Assembly: GCA_033065855.1 (NCBI GenBank)
Contig: JAVXUO010002692.1
Location: forward strand, 101,573 to 165,572
Direction of reading: 5' to 3'
Length of the DNA: 64,000 bases
Source: Escallonia rubra
Lineage: Eukaryota; Streptophyta; Magnoliopsida; Escalloniales; Escalloniaceae
A program made the position numbers and the translations under genes. Numbering within the stretch: the first letter of the stretch is position 1; every line of letters begins with the position of its first letter. Shown one piece after another: positions 11,421-21,806 of this stretch. Below the pieces are notes generated by a model, which was given only the letters and a program-made list of their open reading frames with translations, ran no database searches and had not been told where the DNA came from.

Positions 11421-11760
11421 ATGGGTTGCTATTGTCGAAAAAGTCCAATAATTAAGACAGACCCCAAAAAATCCAGGAAGAAGATTTATGACTTGTGGAG
11501 CTGAAAATGAAGATCCATGTGAGTATTTCTTTTGGATTGATCCACCCATGTGTGAAAGGGCTGTGCAAGTGATACCTGGACTGCTAAGAAGAATCAATGG
11601 AAATGCTGAGGATGTTCGAAGGTTTATGATGCAAACTGAAGGGAAACATGAACAATTGGTGACATATGAGAAAAAATTGAGAAGCTATCAATGGAAGGAA
11701 AAGATATTGTGGTTTGTATTGTTGTGCTCATGGGTGTTCTTTGTAACGAGCTTCAAGTAA
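11421..11760 (+). pseudogene. GRF-type zinc-finger / coiled-coil / TM protein, frameshifted
   Basis: The ATG at 11421 opens MGCYCRKSPIIKT, then the frame must change near 11449-11461 to continue as TPKNPGRRFMTCGAENEDPC. The rest is open to 11760 and includes FFWIDPPMC and IPGLLRRI. This is the GRF zinc-finger layout (paired Cys, NPGRRF-x-C, downstream Cys, W-D-PPMC) of small plant proteins of the At4g04775 type. As in that family, the finger is followed by a charged helical stretch and ends in a hydrophobic segment (ILWFVLLCSWVFFV) fitting a C-terminal membrane anchor. GRF fingers bind single-stranded nucleic acid in other proteins; the role of the plant proteins is unknown. The single frameshift suggests a pseudogene, or less likely an intron or sequence error. 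A solo-LTR-like fragment lies about 120 bp downstream. Confidence 0.72.
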
Positions 11761-11877
11761 AAAAGAACCACAAACAACAGTTTGCTTTTGGAGATTGGGG
11801 ACTTATGATCTGGCAAACATGTAATGTAATGAGATTGGAGACTTGTGTTCTTTGTAATGTTAGTGTTTTTAATGTAA

Positions 11878-12095
11878 TGCCAAGGAAAGTGGGTTCGTAC
11901 CTACGTGGAGGTGCCACAAAGGCTGCAGTCCGAGTCAGCTTCCAAGTATGCAAAGTGAGAGACAGTGAGGGCGGAGTAAGGACAGAGAGCAAAGCTCTCC
12001 AGACAGGCCGCGAGGGCTGGCAACGCTGTGCAGACAGAGCGACGACTAACAGGGCCGGCAGTCGGCAAACCATTAGGGACAGGAACTGATGTTGG
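11878..12095 (-). repeat. Fragment of the 20.6-22.9 kb LTR family
   Basis: Matches 20625-20830 in order: GAGGTGCCACAAAGG, GGCTTCCAAGTA-like, GTGRGAGACAG, CTCYCCAGACAG, CGCGAGGGCTGGCA and ACGACKAACAGGGCC. It corresponds to the 3' part of that LTR (minus orientation). The minisatellites are absent. It is a truncated LTR piece without visible target duplication. Confidence 0.75.
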
Positions 12096-12552
12096 ACCTT
12101 GTTCGGCCAGCTATCAGAACATTTTGGGTTTTTAAGAGCCCTACGATAAATTACCATATAAATACTAACGATATTTGTGAAAAACAAAATAAAACTTAGT
12201 GAAAGAACCTTAAAATGAACGCATTTCCGTTTTCGAGATGGATATGAGAATAGCAACGAATAAAATTAGGTAAAAAGGAAGCAAAATATAGTGTAAACAA
12301 ACGGAATGAAGGTTTCATTTCAAAAAGAAAAAAAAAACTCAGAATACAAAACCAAGAAATAGCTACTGATATTTGAAGTGAAAGTGAACAACCCCTTATT
12401 TAACAACGGAAAGCGCTGAAATAACTTGAAAGTTACTGAACCTAAGAGACCAAATACTCAAATTATCAAAGAAAACTTAACTAATCAAAAGAAACACAAC
12501 AAATACACTTATTCTAGCAAGATTTGATTCGCTACTACATTGAACGAGGATG
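12096..12552. other. 3' flank of the BAHD gene
   Basis: AT-rich DNA downstream of the minus-strand acyltransferase. AATAAG on the minus strand about 40 bp past the stop could serve as a weak near-upstream element for polyadenylation. Nothing else is identified. Confidence 0.35.
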
Positions 12553-13842
12553 CTACTTGATCGACGATGCGAATACTATAACGTCTGGATCGGCTTCCAA
12601 ACCGAGCATATCTGCCTTTGTCACGCTCACCTTTACTTCAATTCCAGTACCACATTCTGTATCCTTCAAGGCAACCATCTCAGCAGGCACGCTATCACCT
12701 GTTACAAAGCACGGGTTTCCCCAGCCAAAATCCGCTCCGTATAGAGGAAACCTGCACAAGCTCGACAGCCAGTAAAAATCTACCTTATCGTCATGCATGA
12801 TTTCGCGTACTTCCTTCAATTTCTCAAATACGAGCGAAAACAGTTCATCAGCGTTCGAAGCTTTCTCACATTCCGTGAGGGTATTCTTTATCGCATCCCT
12901 CACCAAAACGACCAGGTCGTGCAACTCCAGCTTGTCCTGTTCGCCCATGAACTTTATAGGAAATTCAATGTAACAGTTTCCAAAAGAATCACTTGGTATA
13001 CGCATGGATGTTCTGCCTCGTAAGTTCATAGTGAGTGACATGACAGATGGCCTCAGGTGTCCATGTATTGCTCGAGAAGCACGAATGAGGCCCCTCCATA
13101 TACACGCTGTCGCCACCTCCACCTTTGAAGGATGATGTAGTATGCCAGGGACAACCTTGGCTTTTAGAGATGAAACTGCAGATCCATCAAATAGAAATTT
13201 CTTCGTGACATATTTAGCCCCGGTTTTCCCTCCCGGAGGCGGCTTGATCCCATCTATATCTTTCGTTGGGAAGGCAGACCTCTCGTAATTCAAAGGCTTG
13301 ATCGTTCCTAATTTGCTCATGGCAGCCCAATCACTAATGAGGGTGCACCCGGTAAATCCATCAGCTATAGCATGCGAAGTACAAACAGCTAATGCTACGC
13401 CACCACATTCAAATGTTGTGACTTGTACTGCCACCAACGGAGTTGTGTCCGAGTTGTATTCCCCAATATCTCTAGGGAAATAATCATTTAAGAGGTCAAG
13501 ATTCTTATTAACCTCGGAGAGAAATTCAGCGAGTTTAACTCTAGCCGTAGCTTCATAATATAGAGCCCCTTGATCGTTACAATTAATAGAGAGACCATCT
13601 TTTGCAAATCTTCCAGCCAGCGGGTAAAAGACGCTTAAGGTCTCCGATAAAGATTTCTTGAACTGTTCATGCTTGTCAGCATCTACAATTGTGTCTTGAC
13701 CCTCGAACGAGTAGAAATAGACGAGCGGTATATGCATTTTAGGAGCCAGCTGCTCAAAGAAGGTCACCATGTAGGTTTTTTTCTCATCTGGGGTTGGAGT
13801 TGATGGTTTTATGAGCTCGCTAGACAAGATTTGAACCTCCAT
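12553..13842 (-). CDS. BAHD acyltransferase, vinorine-synthase-like
   Basis: An intact 429-codon frame without introns, ATG at 13842-13840 and TAG at 12555-12553. BAHD enzymes move an acyl group from acyl-CoA to an alcohol or amine of a specialised metabolite, normally in the cytosol. The catalytic HxxxD is HAIAD at residues 157-161 and the structural DFGWG is at 371-375, both complete. No signal peptide or membrane segment is seen. Length (about 430-450 usual), the N-terminal MEVQILSSELIKPSTPTP and the lack of introns fit clade III, which includes vinorine synthase, other alkaloid acetyltransferases and alcohol or acyl-sugar acyltransferases. The substrate cannot be told from sequence. The gene stands alone: neighbours are transposon relics, and a 72-bp duplication lies upstream. 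The flanking elements have not broken it. It is the best-supported functional host gene here. Confidence 0.95.
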   Translation of the reverse strand: MEVQILSSELIKPSTPTPDEKKTYMVTFFEQLAPKMHIPLVYFYSFEGQDTIVDADKHEQFKKSLSETLSVFYPLAGRFAKDGLSINCNDQGALYYEATARVKLAEFLSEVNKNLDLLNDYFPRDIGEYNSDTTPLVAVQVTTFECGGVALAVCTSHAIADGFTGCTLISDWAAMSKLGTIKPLNYERSAFPTKDIDGIKPPPGGKTGAKYVTKKFLFDGSAVSSLKAKVVPGILHHPSKVEVATACIWRGLIRASRAIHGHLRPSVMSLTMNLRGRTSMRIPSDSFGNCYIEFPIKFMGEQDKLELHDLVVLVRDAIKNTLTECEKASNADELFSLVFEKLKEVREIMHDDKVDFYWLSSLCRFPLYGADFGWGNPCFVTGDSVPAEMVALKDTECGTGIEVKVSVTKADMLGLEADPDVIVFASSIK

Positions 13843-13980
13843 GTCGCTCCTGGTTCAAAATAACAGAATTAACTCTTACAGAGAAATTTGCTTTTCTCTT
13901 CAATCTGTATATTCTTGTAGAAAGAACATGAACATCTTACATATGCATGGCCGCTTGTTTATGAAGTGTTCAATCTGTGC

Positions 13981-13990
13981 ATTATAGATA
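13981..13990 (-). promoter_or_regulatory. Possible TATA box of the BAHD gene
   Basis: On the minus strand this reads TATCTATAAT, about 140 bp upstream of the ATG. It is the best TATA-like match in the first 200 bp, but the DNA is AT-rich and chance matches are common. Confidence 0.3.
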
Positions 13991-14018
13991 GATGTGCATG
14001 TCATTAGTGGCATTTTTG

Positions 14019-14162
14019 CAGTATCGTTACATTACAACATGTGATCCACAATATAGTCCATTTTACCGGCTGTCCATTTAACCTGATCTACAGTATTGTT
14101 ACATTACAACATCTGATCTACAATATAGTCCATTTAACCTGCTGTCTCTTATCTCGGGCAAC
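14019..14162. repeat. 72-bp direct duplication upstream of the BAHD gene
   Basis: CAGTATCGTTACATTACAAC at 14019 recurs with one change at 14091. Each copy continues through an ACAATATAGTCCATTT block and a CCTGCTGTC/CCGGCTGTC end. The copies lie 180-320 bp upstream of the start codon, within a likely promoter region. Confidence 0.7.
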
Positions 14163-15285
14163 CACGCATCAACTAAATTTAGGGTCCGCGCAGGAAATAG
14201 TGGGAAAGTGAGGTTATACCTAGCATTCAATTGGATGCAAATCTAATCTTTAACCAAAAAATAAAAAAATGGAAATGTTGTCAAACCTCATAAAATAAAC
14301 AGTACGCTTCAATTTTCTAGCCTCGGCCTCTTGCGTATAAAAATCTTAACCACGTTAATTCTGTCATAACCTAAATATTATGTGGTTTCAGATCATTATC
14401 CTGACTATATGTAACCGTTGGATGAGAGGGTCAATGCGATAGGTACCACTAGTCTCAAACCACACAATATCTTTTACTTGCATAGATTCCACCCATGAGA
14501 AAAAGAAAATTTATATCACGTACATAAAAATATTGTCACTTTACTATATGTAGCATAATTGTACTGAAAACCTGAAGGACTTCAATTTGTCGAGAGACCA
14601 AAGAATAAAAAATAAAAATAAAAAGATGGAGACAACATTCACATAAAACCCTACTGAAATCTTCCTATTTTGGTAAACGAGGGTAATCTCTCCTCACCAG
14701 TGCTTCATTTGAGATGTCATATCTCAAATGTTTATCTTGACAGCTTTGCTCTTCTCAGATAGCCCACCGCGATCCTTTTCGAACCCTCCAACAGGAAAAG
14801 AACTTGTACATGTTCCATATTATGGTGGTCAGGCCCTTATCTTATATTTATAAGGGATGTTTGAGCCTTTCTACACATTTCAATTTTAGGGAAGAGAAGG
14901 ATTATTACAGAAAATATGCATGGGAACTCTCGTCTTATCACCTAAAAGAGAGTAAGTCTGAGCTCCAAATCTTTCTTTTATATTCTTACAACTCGATCTC
15001 AAGTGTAAGACGACGGTTTGTGGTGTACTAAATCAGTCATTTAGATTATGGTGATGCGTGCAGAATTTCCTACTCTGATATTAGGAGCTTCATCCATACG
15101 GTACAGATATACCAGGTAAATTTGTACGTTTCTACGTTGACGGCACTTGGAATAAGAAATTCCTCCATATTTGCCCCCAAACAACAAAAAGGCTTCTAGT
15201 TCTACCATCAGGAGTCAATGCATGGTAATCACTTCAACTGTAAAGCACTCGTGAAGGCGCAAAACTTTGTTTTTCTCAGAGTACA
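14163..15285. other. Intergenic DNA, nothing identified
   Basis: No gene, TIR or LTR end could be supported. Short frames such as 14804-15031 have no domain. Confidence 0.4.
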
Positions 15286-15310
15286 CCCTACCCTACCCTA
15301 CCCTACCCTA
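15286..15310. repeat. (CCCTA)5 microsatellite
   Basis: Five perfect copies of CCCTA. It is related to, but not the same as, the plant telomere unit CCCTAAA, so it is read as a simple repeat. Confidence 0.85.
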
Positions 15311-15559
15311 CAAGTGCATCTCCTTGTCGTTTTAGACATTATGAAGTAATAAAACATTTATTTCCATTCTACACACCGACAAATAAAACGAGTGAAACAC
15401 ATAGATGCACGTCATGAAAGACTTTGCAACTTTCAATTTATCACACAAATTGGATAATGTTAGAGTACGTATAAAGTAGCTAGCCTCGATTCCTAGAACA
15501 CAGTTCTATTAATCATTAACTATTTAAGTAACTTTTAGCTGCAAAATAAAATTTATTGA

Positions 15560-16880
15560 TTGATCAATTCTAAAACTATATCTAATCAATGTATCAACAT
15601 ATTAGGACTTAATTTTGAGTATTAATACCTCAAAAAACCTTTATGATAACAAAAGAAACAAATATAAAACAAAATTGTAAAATAGTTTTAAAAATTAAGT
15701 CACATCACTTTGTAAATTATAATCAAAAGATCTTGATTTGTAAATTAGTTATATTTGATTTCATACATGATTTTTGTATTTTACATTTTTGAGATTTTTA
15801 TTTTATTTTAGAAGTACTTTTTGAGGTGTTGGTAGTGAAACTTAAGACCTTATATGTTGGTATATTGAATAGGTAGAATTTTAAAAGGTGCAGAATTGAA
15901 TTTCTATTCTTATAAAGTTTAGCAAATTTATGCCAATAATATCCGTGAATTTTCAATAATAAATTATGGTGGAAAGTCATGATGCATGTGTAACTTTAAT
16001 AAGTAGAGGGTTTTAAAGTATTTTTGATGTGCTAGTAGCGAAAATTAAGACCTTATATGTTTGTATATTAAATAGCAAGAAGGTGCAAAATTGATTTTCT
16101 ACTCTTATAAAGTTTAGTAAAATTATACCAATAATACCTAGGAATTTTTTAATTATAAATTACAGTGAAGAATCATCATGCATGTATGACTTTAATAAGT
16201 AGATATTTTTTAAGTACTTTTCGGATGGTAATAGTGAAAAATAATATTAAAGAGTCATCATGCATGTGTGACTTTAATAAAGAGAGGTTTTTTAAGTACT
16301 TTAATTTTGAGGTGTTAGTAATGAAAATTAAACCTTATATGTTAGTATAATGAATAGGTAGAGTTTAGAAGGTGTAAAATTGATTTTCTACTCTTATAAA
16401 GTTTAGTGAAATTATGCCAATAATACCTGCGAACTTTTCAATAATAAAATATAGTAAAAGTCATGATGCATGTATAACTTTAATAAGTAGAGATTTTTAA
16501 AGTAATTTTAGGATGTTAGTAGTGATGATTAGGACCTTATATGTTAGTATACTGAATATGTAGAGTTTTAGAAGGTACAGAATCGATTTTCTACTCTTAT
16601 AAAGTTTAGTGAAATTATGCCAATAATACATGTGAATTTTTTTTAATAATAAGTTATAGTAATAAGTCATGATGCAAGTGTAACTTTAATAAGTAGAGGT
16701 TTTAAAAATATTTTTGAGGTGTTAGTAGTGAAAATTAAGACCTTATATGTAAGTATATTGAATAGGTAGAGTTTTATAAAGTGCATAATTAGTTTTCTAC
16801 TCTTTAAAGGTTAGTAAAATTATGTCAATAATACCCGCAAATTTTTTTTATAATAATTAACGTAAAGAGTCATGGTACAT
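15560..16880. repeat. Tandem array of ~0.2-kb AT-rich units
   Basis: Five or six diverged units share, in order, GGTGTTAGTAGTGAAAATTA, GACCTTATATGT, GAATAGGTAGAGTTTTA, TTTTCTACTCTTATAAAGTT, ATGCCAATAATACC, and AGTCATGATGCATGTGTAAC. Starts are near 15810, 16020, 16300, 16505 and 16690, so spacing is roughly 185-280 bp with some units truncated or partly duplicated. A more diverged unit lies at 20440-20621. No coding potential. Such arrays occur inside Helitrons and other non-autonomous elements, but the class is not established here. Confidence 0.75.
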
Positions 16881-17988
16881 GTACGTCTCTAATAAGTAGA
16901 AGTGAAAAAGGAATGTGATATTAGAACAAACAGTCCTGGTGCATATGTATCTCTAATACGTATAAGTGAAAAAGAAATGTAATATCAAAACAAATAGAAT
17001 GACGTGTCGCATAACTAAAAGGCGATGACGTGTCGCAAAATTAAAAGGGGTAAAAAGGGAAAAGAATACTAAAAAAAGCTTATGTGTCGCCTCTATAATG
17101 CACAATGCTTCGTCTATTATATATTTACTAGTTCAGTAAATCGGGCAAGGCCCAGGTGAGTTCCATTTAAGAGCTATAAGTACGTTTTAGTTTTAACATA
17201 TTTTGGTAGAGTTAAGAGTGGGTATTTAAGCATCATTTCGATGGTTTTGAAAATTACGATTTATTCGTATTCGCTTGAAGTGAAATATCGAATTCAAAAC
17301 ATACCGCATTCATGCACTTCATATATAAGCAATATCATAATCAAGAGAACTTCAATGAAAGCATAATCTCGAAATTGTTTCATTATAGTAAAGCATGTTA
17401 TACTGCTTAAAAATAAGTAAGATTCAGAAATTCAAAAATAAAGTATTCAAAAGGTGAATCATACAATGAGTAATTAAAGATTTTACATCAAATTAGAATG
17501 TTACTTTGTCCGTTAGTATTTTTAGGTACTAATTTTGTTTTTGTACGAAAAAGTTAAATTCAAGAATTTATAGACAAAATTACGCTATTTATTTTGCTTA
17601 CATATCCACTTACGTGGGAGATATTTTTATTTTAGTTTTCCACGTTATGTGGCGCATCATTCATCAACAGTTTTATTTTATAAGTACTTCTGATAGAACT
17701 CCTTACCATATATTGATTAGACCTACTACGGTCCTCTACAATGAAATTTAAAGTTTATAAAAGAAAGTACAAAAAAATTATAGTAAATTATTGTTTAGAC
17801 TGAATAAACCTACTCAAAAGCATGCCATGAAAACCTTAGAGTAAAAATAAAAGTAAGTGGAGCTATTTTACTTTCAAACAACCAACCCCTAACACCGAAA
17901 AGAGAAAATATAGTGGCAATATCTGTATTCTAATTGCTTTACTTCATGATCATGTTCGACGCTTTTTCGACCATTCATTTAATTTTAA
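16881..17988. other. AT-rich DNA after the tandem array
   Basis: Contains two GACGTGTCGCA-type motifs near 17000-17035 and TCTATTATATATTTACTAG at 17112-17130, which resembles sequence near Helitron ends, but no hairpin precedes it. The stretch 17905-17965 is similar to 20105-20160. No gene is seen. Confidence 0.35.
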
Positions 17989-19282
17989 GGGCTAATTACA
18001 CATATATCCCTGAGTTAGGGGTAATTACAAGCAAGAATAATAGTTTTGACAAATTATACTTATGTCCGTTGACCAGACGAAAAATACAAATACATAACGG
18101 TTTGAAAAGAAAAGACCAAATTGCCCATAATTTAGGAACATAAATTTTCAAATGCCATCCAATTATCTCTTCAAATTAGGGTTTCAAATTAAGGGTTCCA
18201 TTCAGTTTCAAATTAGAGTTTCATTTGTTCAAATTAGGGTTGTTATTTTCCAAATTAGAGTTTCAAAACCCTAATTTGACAAATTATGGGTTTCAAAGCC
18301 CTAATTTTTTAAATTAAGGTTTCATTTTTCAAATTAGGGTTTTAGGGAAACACCAATGAATTTAATTTTAGGATTAGGGTTTTAAACAGTCTTTCTTCCC
18401 CACGCCGGCGCCAACACCTCTTTCCCCACCCCATTGTCGGCCCCCTTAATAACTCACGGCAGCACCGTTTTCCCCGTCGCCGCCTCAACGATTCACGGCA
18501 GCCTGTTCACTCGCGCCGCATCAACAACCCAAACTCACCCTCAAATCCACTTTGATAATCCCGCACAGATGATCAATCAAACTCAGCTCCCACGTGTTCT
18601 TCTGATTAATTTTCTGCACACTCCACATTATTCAAGATCAACAATTCGTATTCACACGCACAAATGTACGCACGTACACAAAGGGGTCGGTAATACGCAC
18701 ATTTTCACTGGCGAGTTTGATGCAATTCTGGAACAATTCGAGGATCTGATGCTTGCCGAGGCAAGGGTCGGACGGAGGAGGATCGGCGGCGGCGGAGGCA
18801 GGGACGACTTTGCGGCGGCGCGTGGCTGAGCGCGATCAAGTTTGTCGTCGTTGAAGCCAATGAAGAACGGGCTGGTCGGGGACATGATTTGTGGCCTCTA
18901 CTTCTGAGCCGAAGATGGATTAAGGCTTAAGGGCTCCTCATTGTTTGGAAAAGTCGATGCAGTTAGATTAGGTCTTCTAGGGTTTCAAAAGCTCCACCTT
19001 TTACAAAATCTGGGAATGCGCATGGGTGAGAATGTGTGTTTTCCAGTATGTGTCGGTGGGATTAGGGATCGGAGTGTCGGAGATCAGATTGTGGGTGCAA
19101 TTAGGGTTTCATTATGTACTAAGGGTAGTATTGGTATTTTAGAAATACATAACGGATGACATCATCAAAATGTAGGATTTTTTAACTGGCGAAGGACGGA
19201 AGACACGGCTGATACCTTTTGAAACTTAGTGTCCTTAACTGTAATTATACCCTAACATCAGGGACATATGTGTAATTAGCCC
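17989..19282. mobile_element. Long-TIR Mutator-like element (family A), copy 1
   Basis: Starts GGGCTAATTACACATATATCC and ends with its inverted counterpart TGTAATTAGCCC; the inverted similarity runs for tens of bases inwards. Flanking 9-mers TAATTTTAA and AAATCTTAA agree at 7 of 9 positions, as expected for an old 9-bp MULE duplication. No transposase. The interior has an array of AAATTAGGGTTT motifs (about 18175-18390) and a GC-richer part with frames of no known family (for example 18434-18829). Same family as 37904-39189. Confidence 0.75.
18170..18400. repeat. Telobox-like AAATTAGGGTTTCAAA array
   Basis: About ten variants of AAATTAGGGTTT or its complement AAACCCTAATTT lie in roughly 230 bp, in both orientations. 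AAACCCTA is the plant telobox, a known promoter element and binding site of telomere-repeat-binding factors. Whether these copies are bound is not known. Confidence 0.65.
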
Positions 19283-20439
19283 AAATCTTAAATATTCTCA
19301 AAGACAACTAATTTGAAAATACATGTGCATTACACAGTTAATTATTGTCTGAATGATCATAAAATGCCATATTATTTTACAAAACCCCTTTTTATGTTGA
19401 AGCTAAACCACTATATAGTGATGAATATTTGTACAGTTGTCTAGTCTGTGATAAATGAAGATCTAATTGCATGAGGCTACAAAATTCTTATACTTCATCT
19501 TTGATTTATAAATTGCTCATTAAGTTCGACGCTTCTAGTATATTAGGGTGATTACAAAAATTTGTGAAGTTAGAATATCACATTTTTAATATCATTTTTC
19601 ATATATTTTCTTATATATATACACATGAAATAAAACATAATGAATTAAAAATTAGTCGCAGTCATTTAAATTGTATTGAAAAATAAAAATTCTACAAAAG
19701 GTGCACGAACTTTAAAATTAATAATTTATTGTGTAGACATAAATAGGCAACTAAAAATAGACGTTGGAACTGACATGGAAGCACGTGAAATAATTTTAGT
19801 TTATTTCAGATAACAAATTAATTTTATCTACCGTCCATGAAAATCCCTACAACCCTCTATACAAAACAGTTAACAATCGATAAATATGCTTAGTATCATT
19901 TTTGTTGACACCATTACTAACAATTTTTTAAAAGTAACTTATTAAAGTCACTAAATTAGTGCTACTAAAAGTATGCAACGACTATTGAATGTCTCTGTAC
20001 GGGAGGTTTTAGGCATCTTCCTACGACCTAGGTAACCGTAAAAAATTTCTTAGATAACCATCATTTTAAAAGATAGAATTAACCCTATAAAAGAAATAGT
20101 TTAGTATTATAGTGACAATCCCCATGTTTAATTGTTTCACTTCAAGATCATGTTCAACAATTTTTGGAGGCGCCGTTTTGATCTGGTTTTGAAGATTTTC
20201 TAAAGTAATCAATTTAAAAATGTGTTATATTTGATTCTTCGTTTTGGGCATTCAAAAGAGTATATGATTTCTACTTTAGACTTTGAGATACTATATTAAA
20301 ATTAATTTGTGAAGTAAACTGCTATTTTGGCATTTCAAAGAAACATCTAAAAATAAAGTCATATTCGTTTTGTATATTATATGAAAAGATGTTAAGTATT
20401 TATCTTTATTTTTTATGCATGGTCTTCATACTTTATATT
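19283..20439. other. AT-rich intergenic DNA
   Basis: No gene is seen. 20105-20160 resembles 17905-17965, and 20400-20440 resembles the start of the tandem array near 15760. This suggests two copies of a larger repeat around the MULE and solo LTR. Confidence 0.4.
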
Positions 20440-20621
20440 TGCGAGATTCTATTTTGTTATTTTAAAGTGCACTTAAAGTATTAACAGTCAAAATTAAGGC
20501 CTAATATGTGTGCATATTCATTAAGTAGTGTTTTAAAAACTTTAGAGTTAGTTTCCTAGTTTTAAAAGGTTTACGAAAATTGGGCCAATAATATCCATAA
20601 TTTTTTTAACAATAAATTATA
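20440..20621. repeat. Diverged unit of the 15.6-16.9 kb tandem family
   Basis: Shares AAAATTAAGGCCTAATATGT, GGGCCAATAATATCC and AACAATAAATTATA with the array units. It continues after the solo LTR as TATAGTGACT, matching unit sequence such as ATTACAGTGAAG. The LTR therefore inserted into this unit. Confidence 0.6.
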
Positions 20622-20958
20622 TGTTGCCGAGGAAAGATGGTTCGCATGCCACGTGAGGTGCCACAAAGGATGCAGTCTGCGTTGGCTTCCAAGTAGGCAA
20701 AGTGGGAGACAGCAAGGATGGAGCAAGGGCTGAGAGCAAGGCTCCCCAGACAGATCGCGAGGGCTGGCAGCACCGCGCAGGCAGGGTGACGACGAACAGG
20801 GCCAGCGGTTGACAGTCCGTGTCAAGGGTGCAGCGTCAAGAGTCCGATGTCAGGGATCCAAATGTCTTTCTCTCACTAGAAAGCCAGAGAGAATGAGCTT
20901 TAGAGAGAGAAAGTGAAATGTTGAAATGAGAGAGAAGTCCTTGAATAAGCTCCAAAGT

Positions 20959-20971
20959 CCACTATATATAG
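20959..20971 (-). promoter_or_regulatory. TATA box of the solo LTR
   Basis: Minus-strand CTATATATAGTGG, followed downstream by a pyrimidine-rich leader with CTTTCTCTCTCTAAAG. This is the usual place for an LTR promoter. Confidence 0.55.
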
Positions 20972-21439
20972 GAACAAATGCGCGCGTGTCATCAGCCGAC
21001 ACGTGTCGTCCTCCGGGAGCGACACGTCGCCGTAGAGGGTCCCGCAGTATTGATTGTCCGTCGGATTGCCGGTCCCCGAGTTCGTGCCGCCCTGCCCTTG
21101 CAGCGTCCCTCTGCCTGTCTGAGGAGACTGACCACACTGCGGTAGCATGGTCAGAGTAGCCCGTTGCCCCAGCCTCCAGTCCAAGCCCTTGCTGAATCCC
21201 ACGAGATGCGTCAAGAGACGCGCCGAGATCCTGGCAGCGGTGAGGGTTGCCCCTGCAGCCAACTGCTAGGCGTGCCGGACACGATGCCTTCCGAGGACCT
21301 GCTCCCGTCCCGGAGTGACTCGCGGTTCATTGCCCTGGTGGTGTCGATGATCAATGATAACATGAGTGCACATGCTATGCTTAGGGTCCGTGACGAGGGG
21401 TCCTCGTGCCGGAGCACTACGAGCGGAGCCCCCCGTGAG

Positions 21440-21806
21440 TCCGTCGGGTGATTGTGCCGGCGATGGCCTTAGGGTTGTAAGCCCATCCTTGTTGCGAAGG
21501 CCGGAGCCTCCGGTTGATTGTGCCCGCGAGGGCCGGAGCCCGTCGGTTGATTGTGCTGGCGAGGGCCGGAGCCCCCGGTTGATTGTGCCCGCGAGGGCCA
21601 GAGCCCGTCGGTTGATTGTGCTGGCGAGGGCCGGAGCCCCCGGTTGATTATGCCTGCAATGGCCGGAGCCCGTCGGTTGATTGTGCTGGCGAGGGCCGGA
21701 GCCTCCGGTTGATTATGCCCGCGAGGGCCAGAGCCCGTCGGTTGATTGTGCTGGCGAGGGCCGGAGCCCCCGGTTGATTGTGCCTGCGAGGGCCGGAGCC
21801 CGTCGG
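21440..21806. repeat. Minisatellite 1, ~33-bp unit
   Basis: CGGTTGATTGTGCYNGCGAG with GGCCGGAGCCC recurs about every 33 bp. Two subtypes alternate (ending CCC or CGT), giving a ~66-bp higher-order period. Confidence 0.85.

Noticed and set aside
15286-15310. Interstitial telomere repeat
   Set aside because: The unit is CCCTA, not CCCTAAA, and only five copies are present.
17100-17135. Helitron 3' end at TTTACTAGT
   Set aside because: No hairpin precedes the CTAG, unlike the site at 63023.
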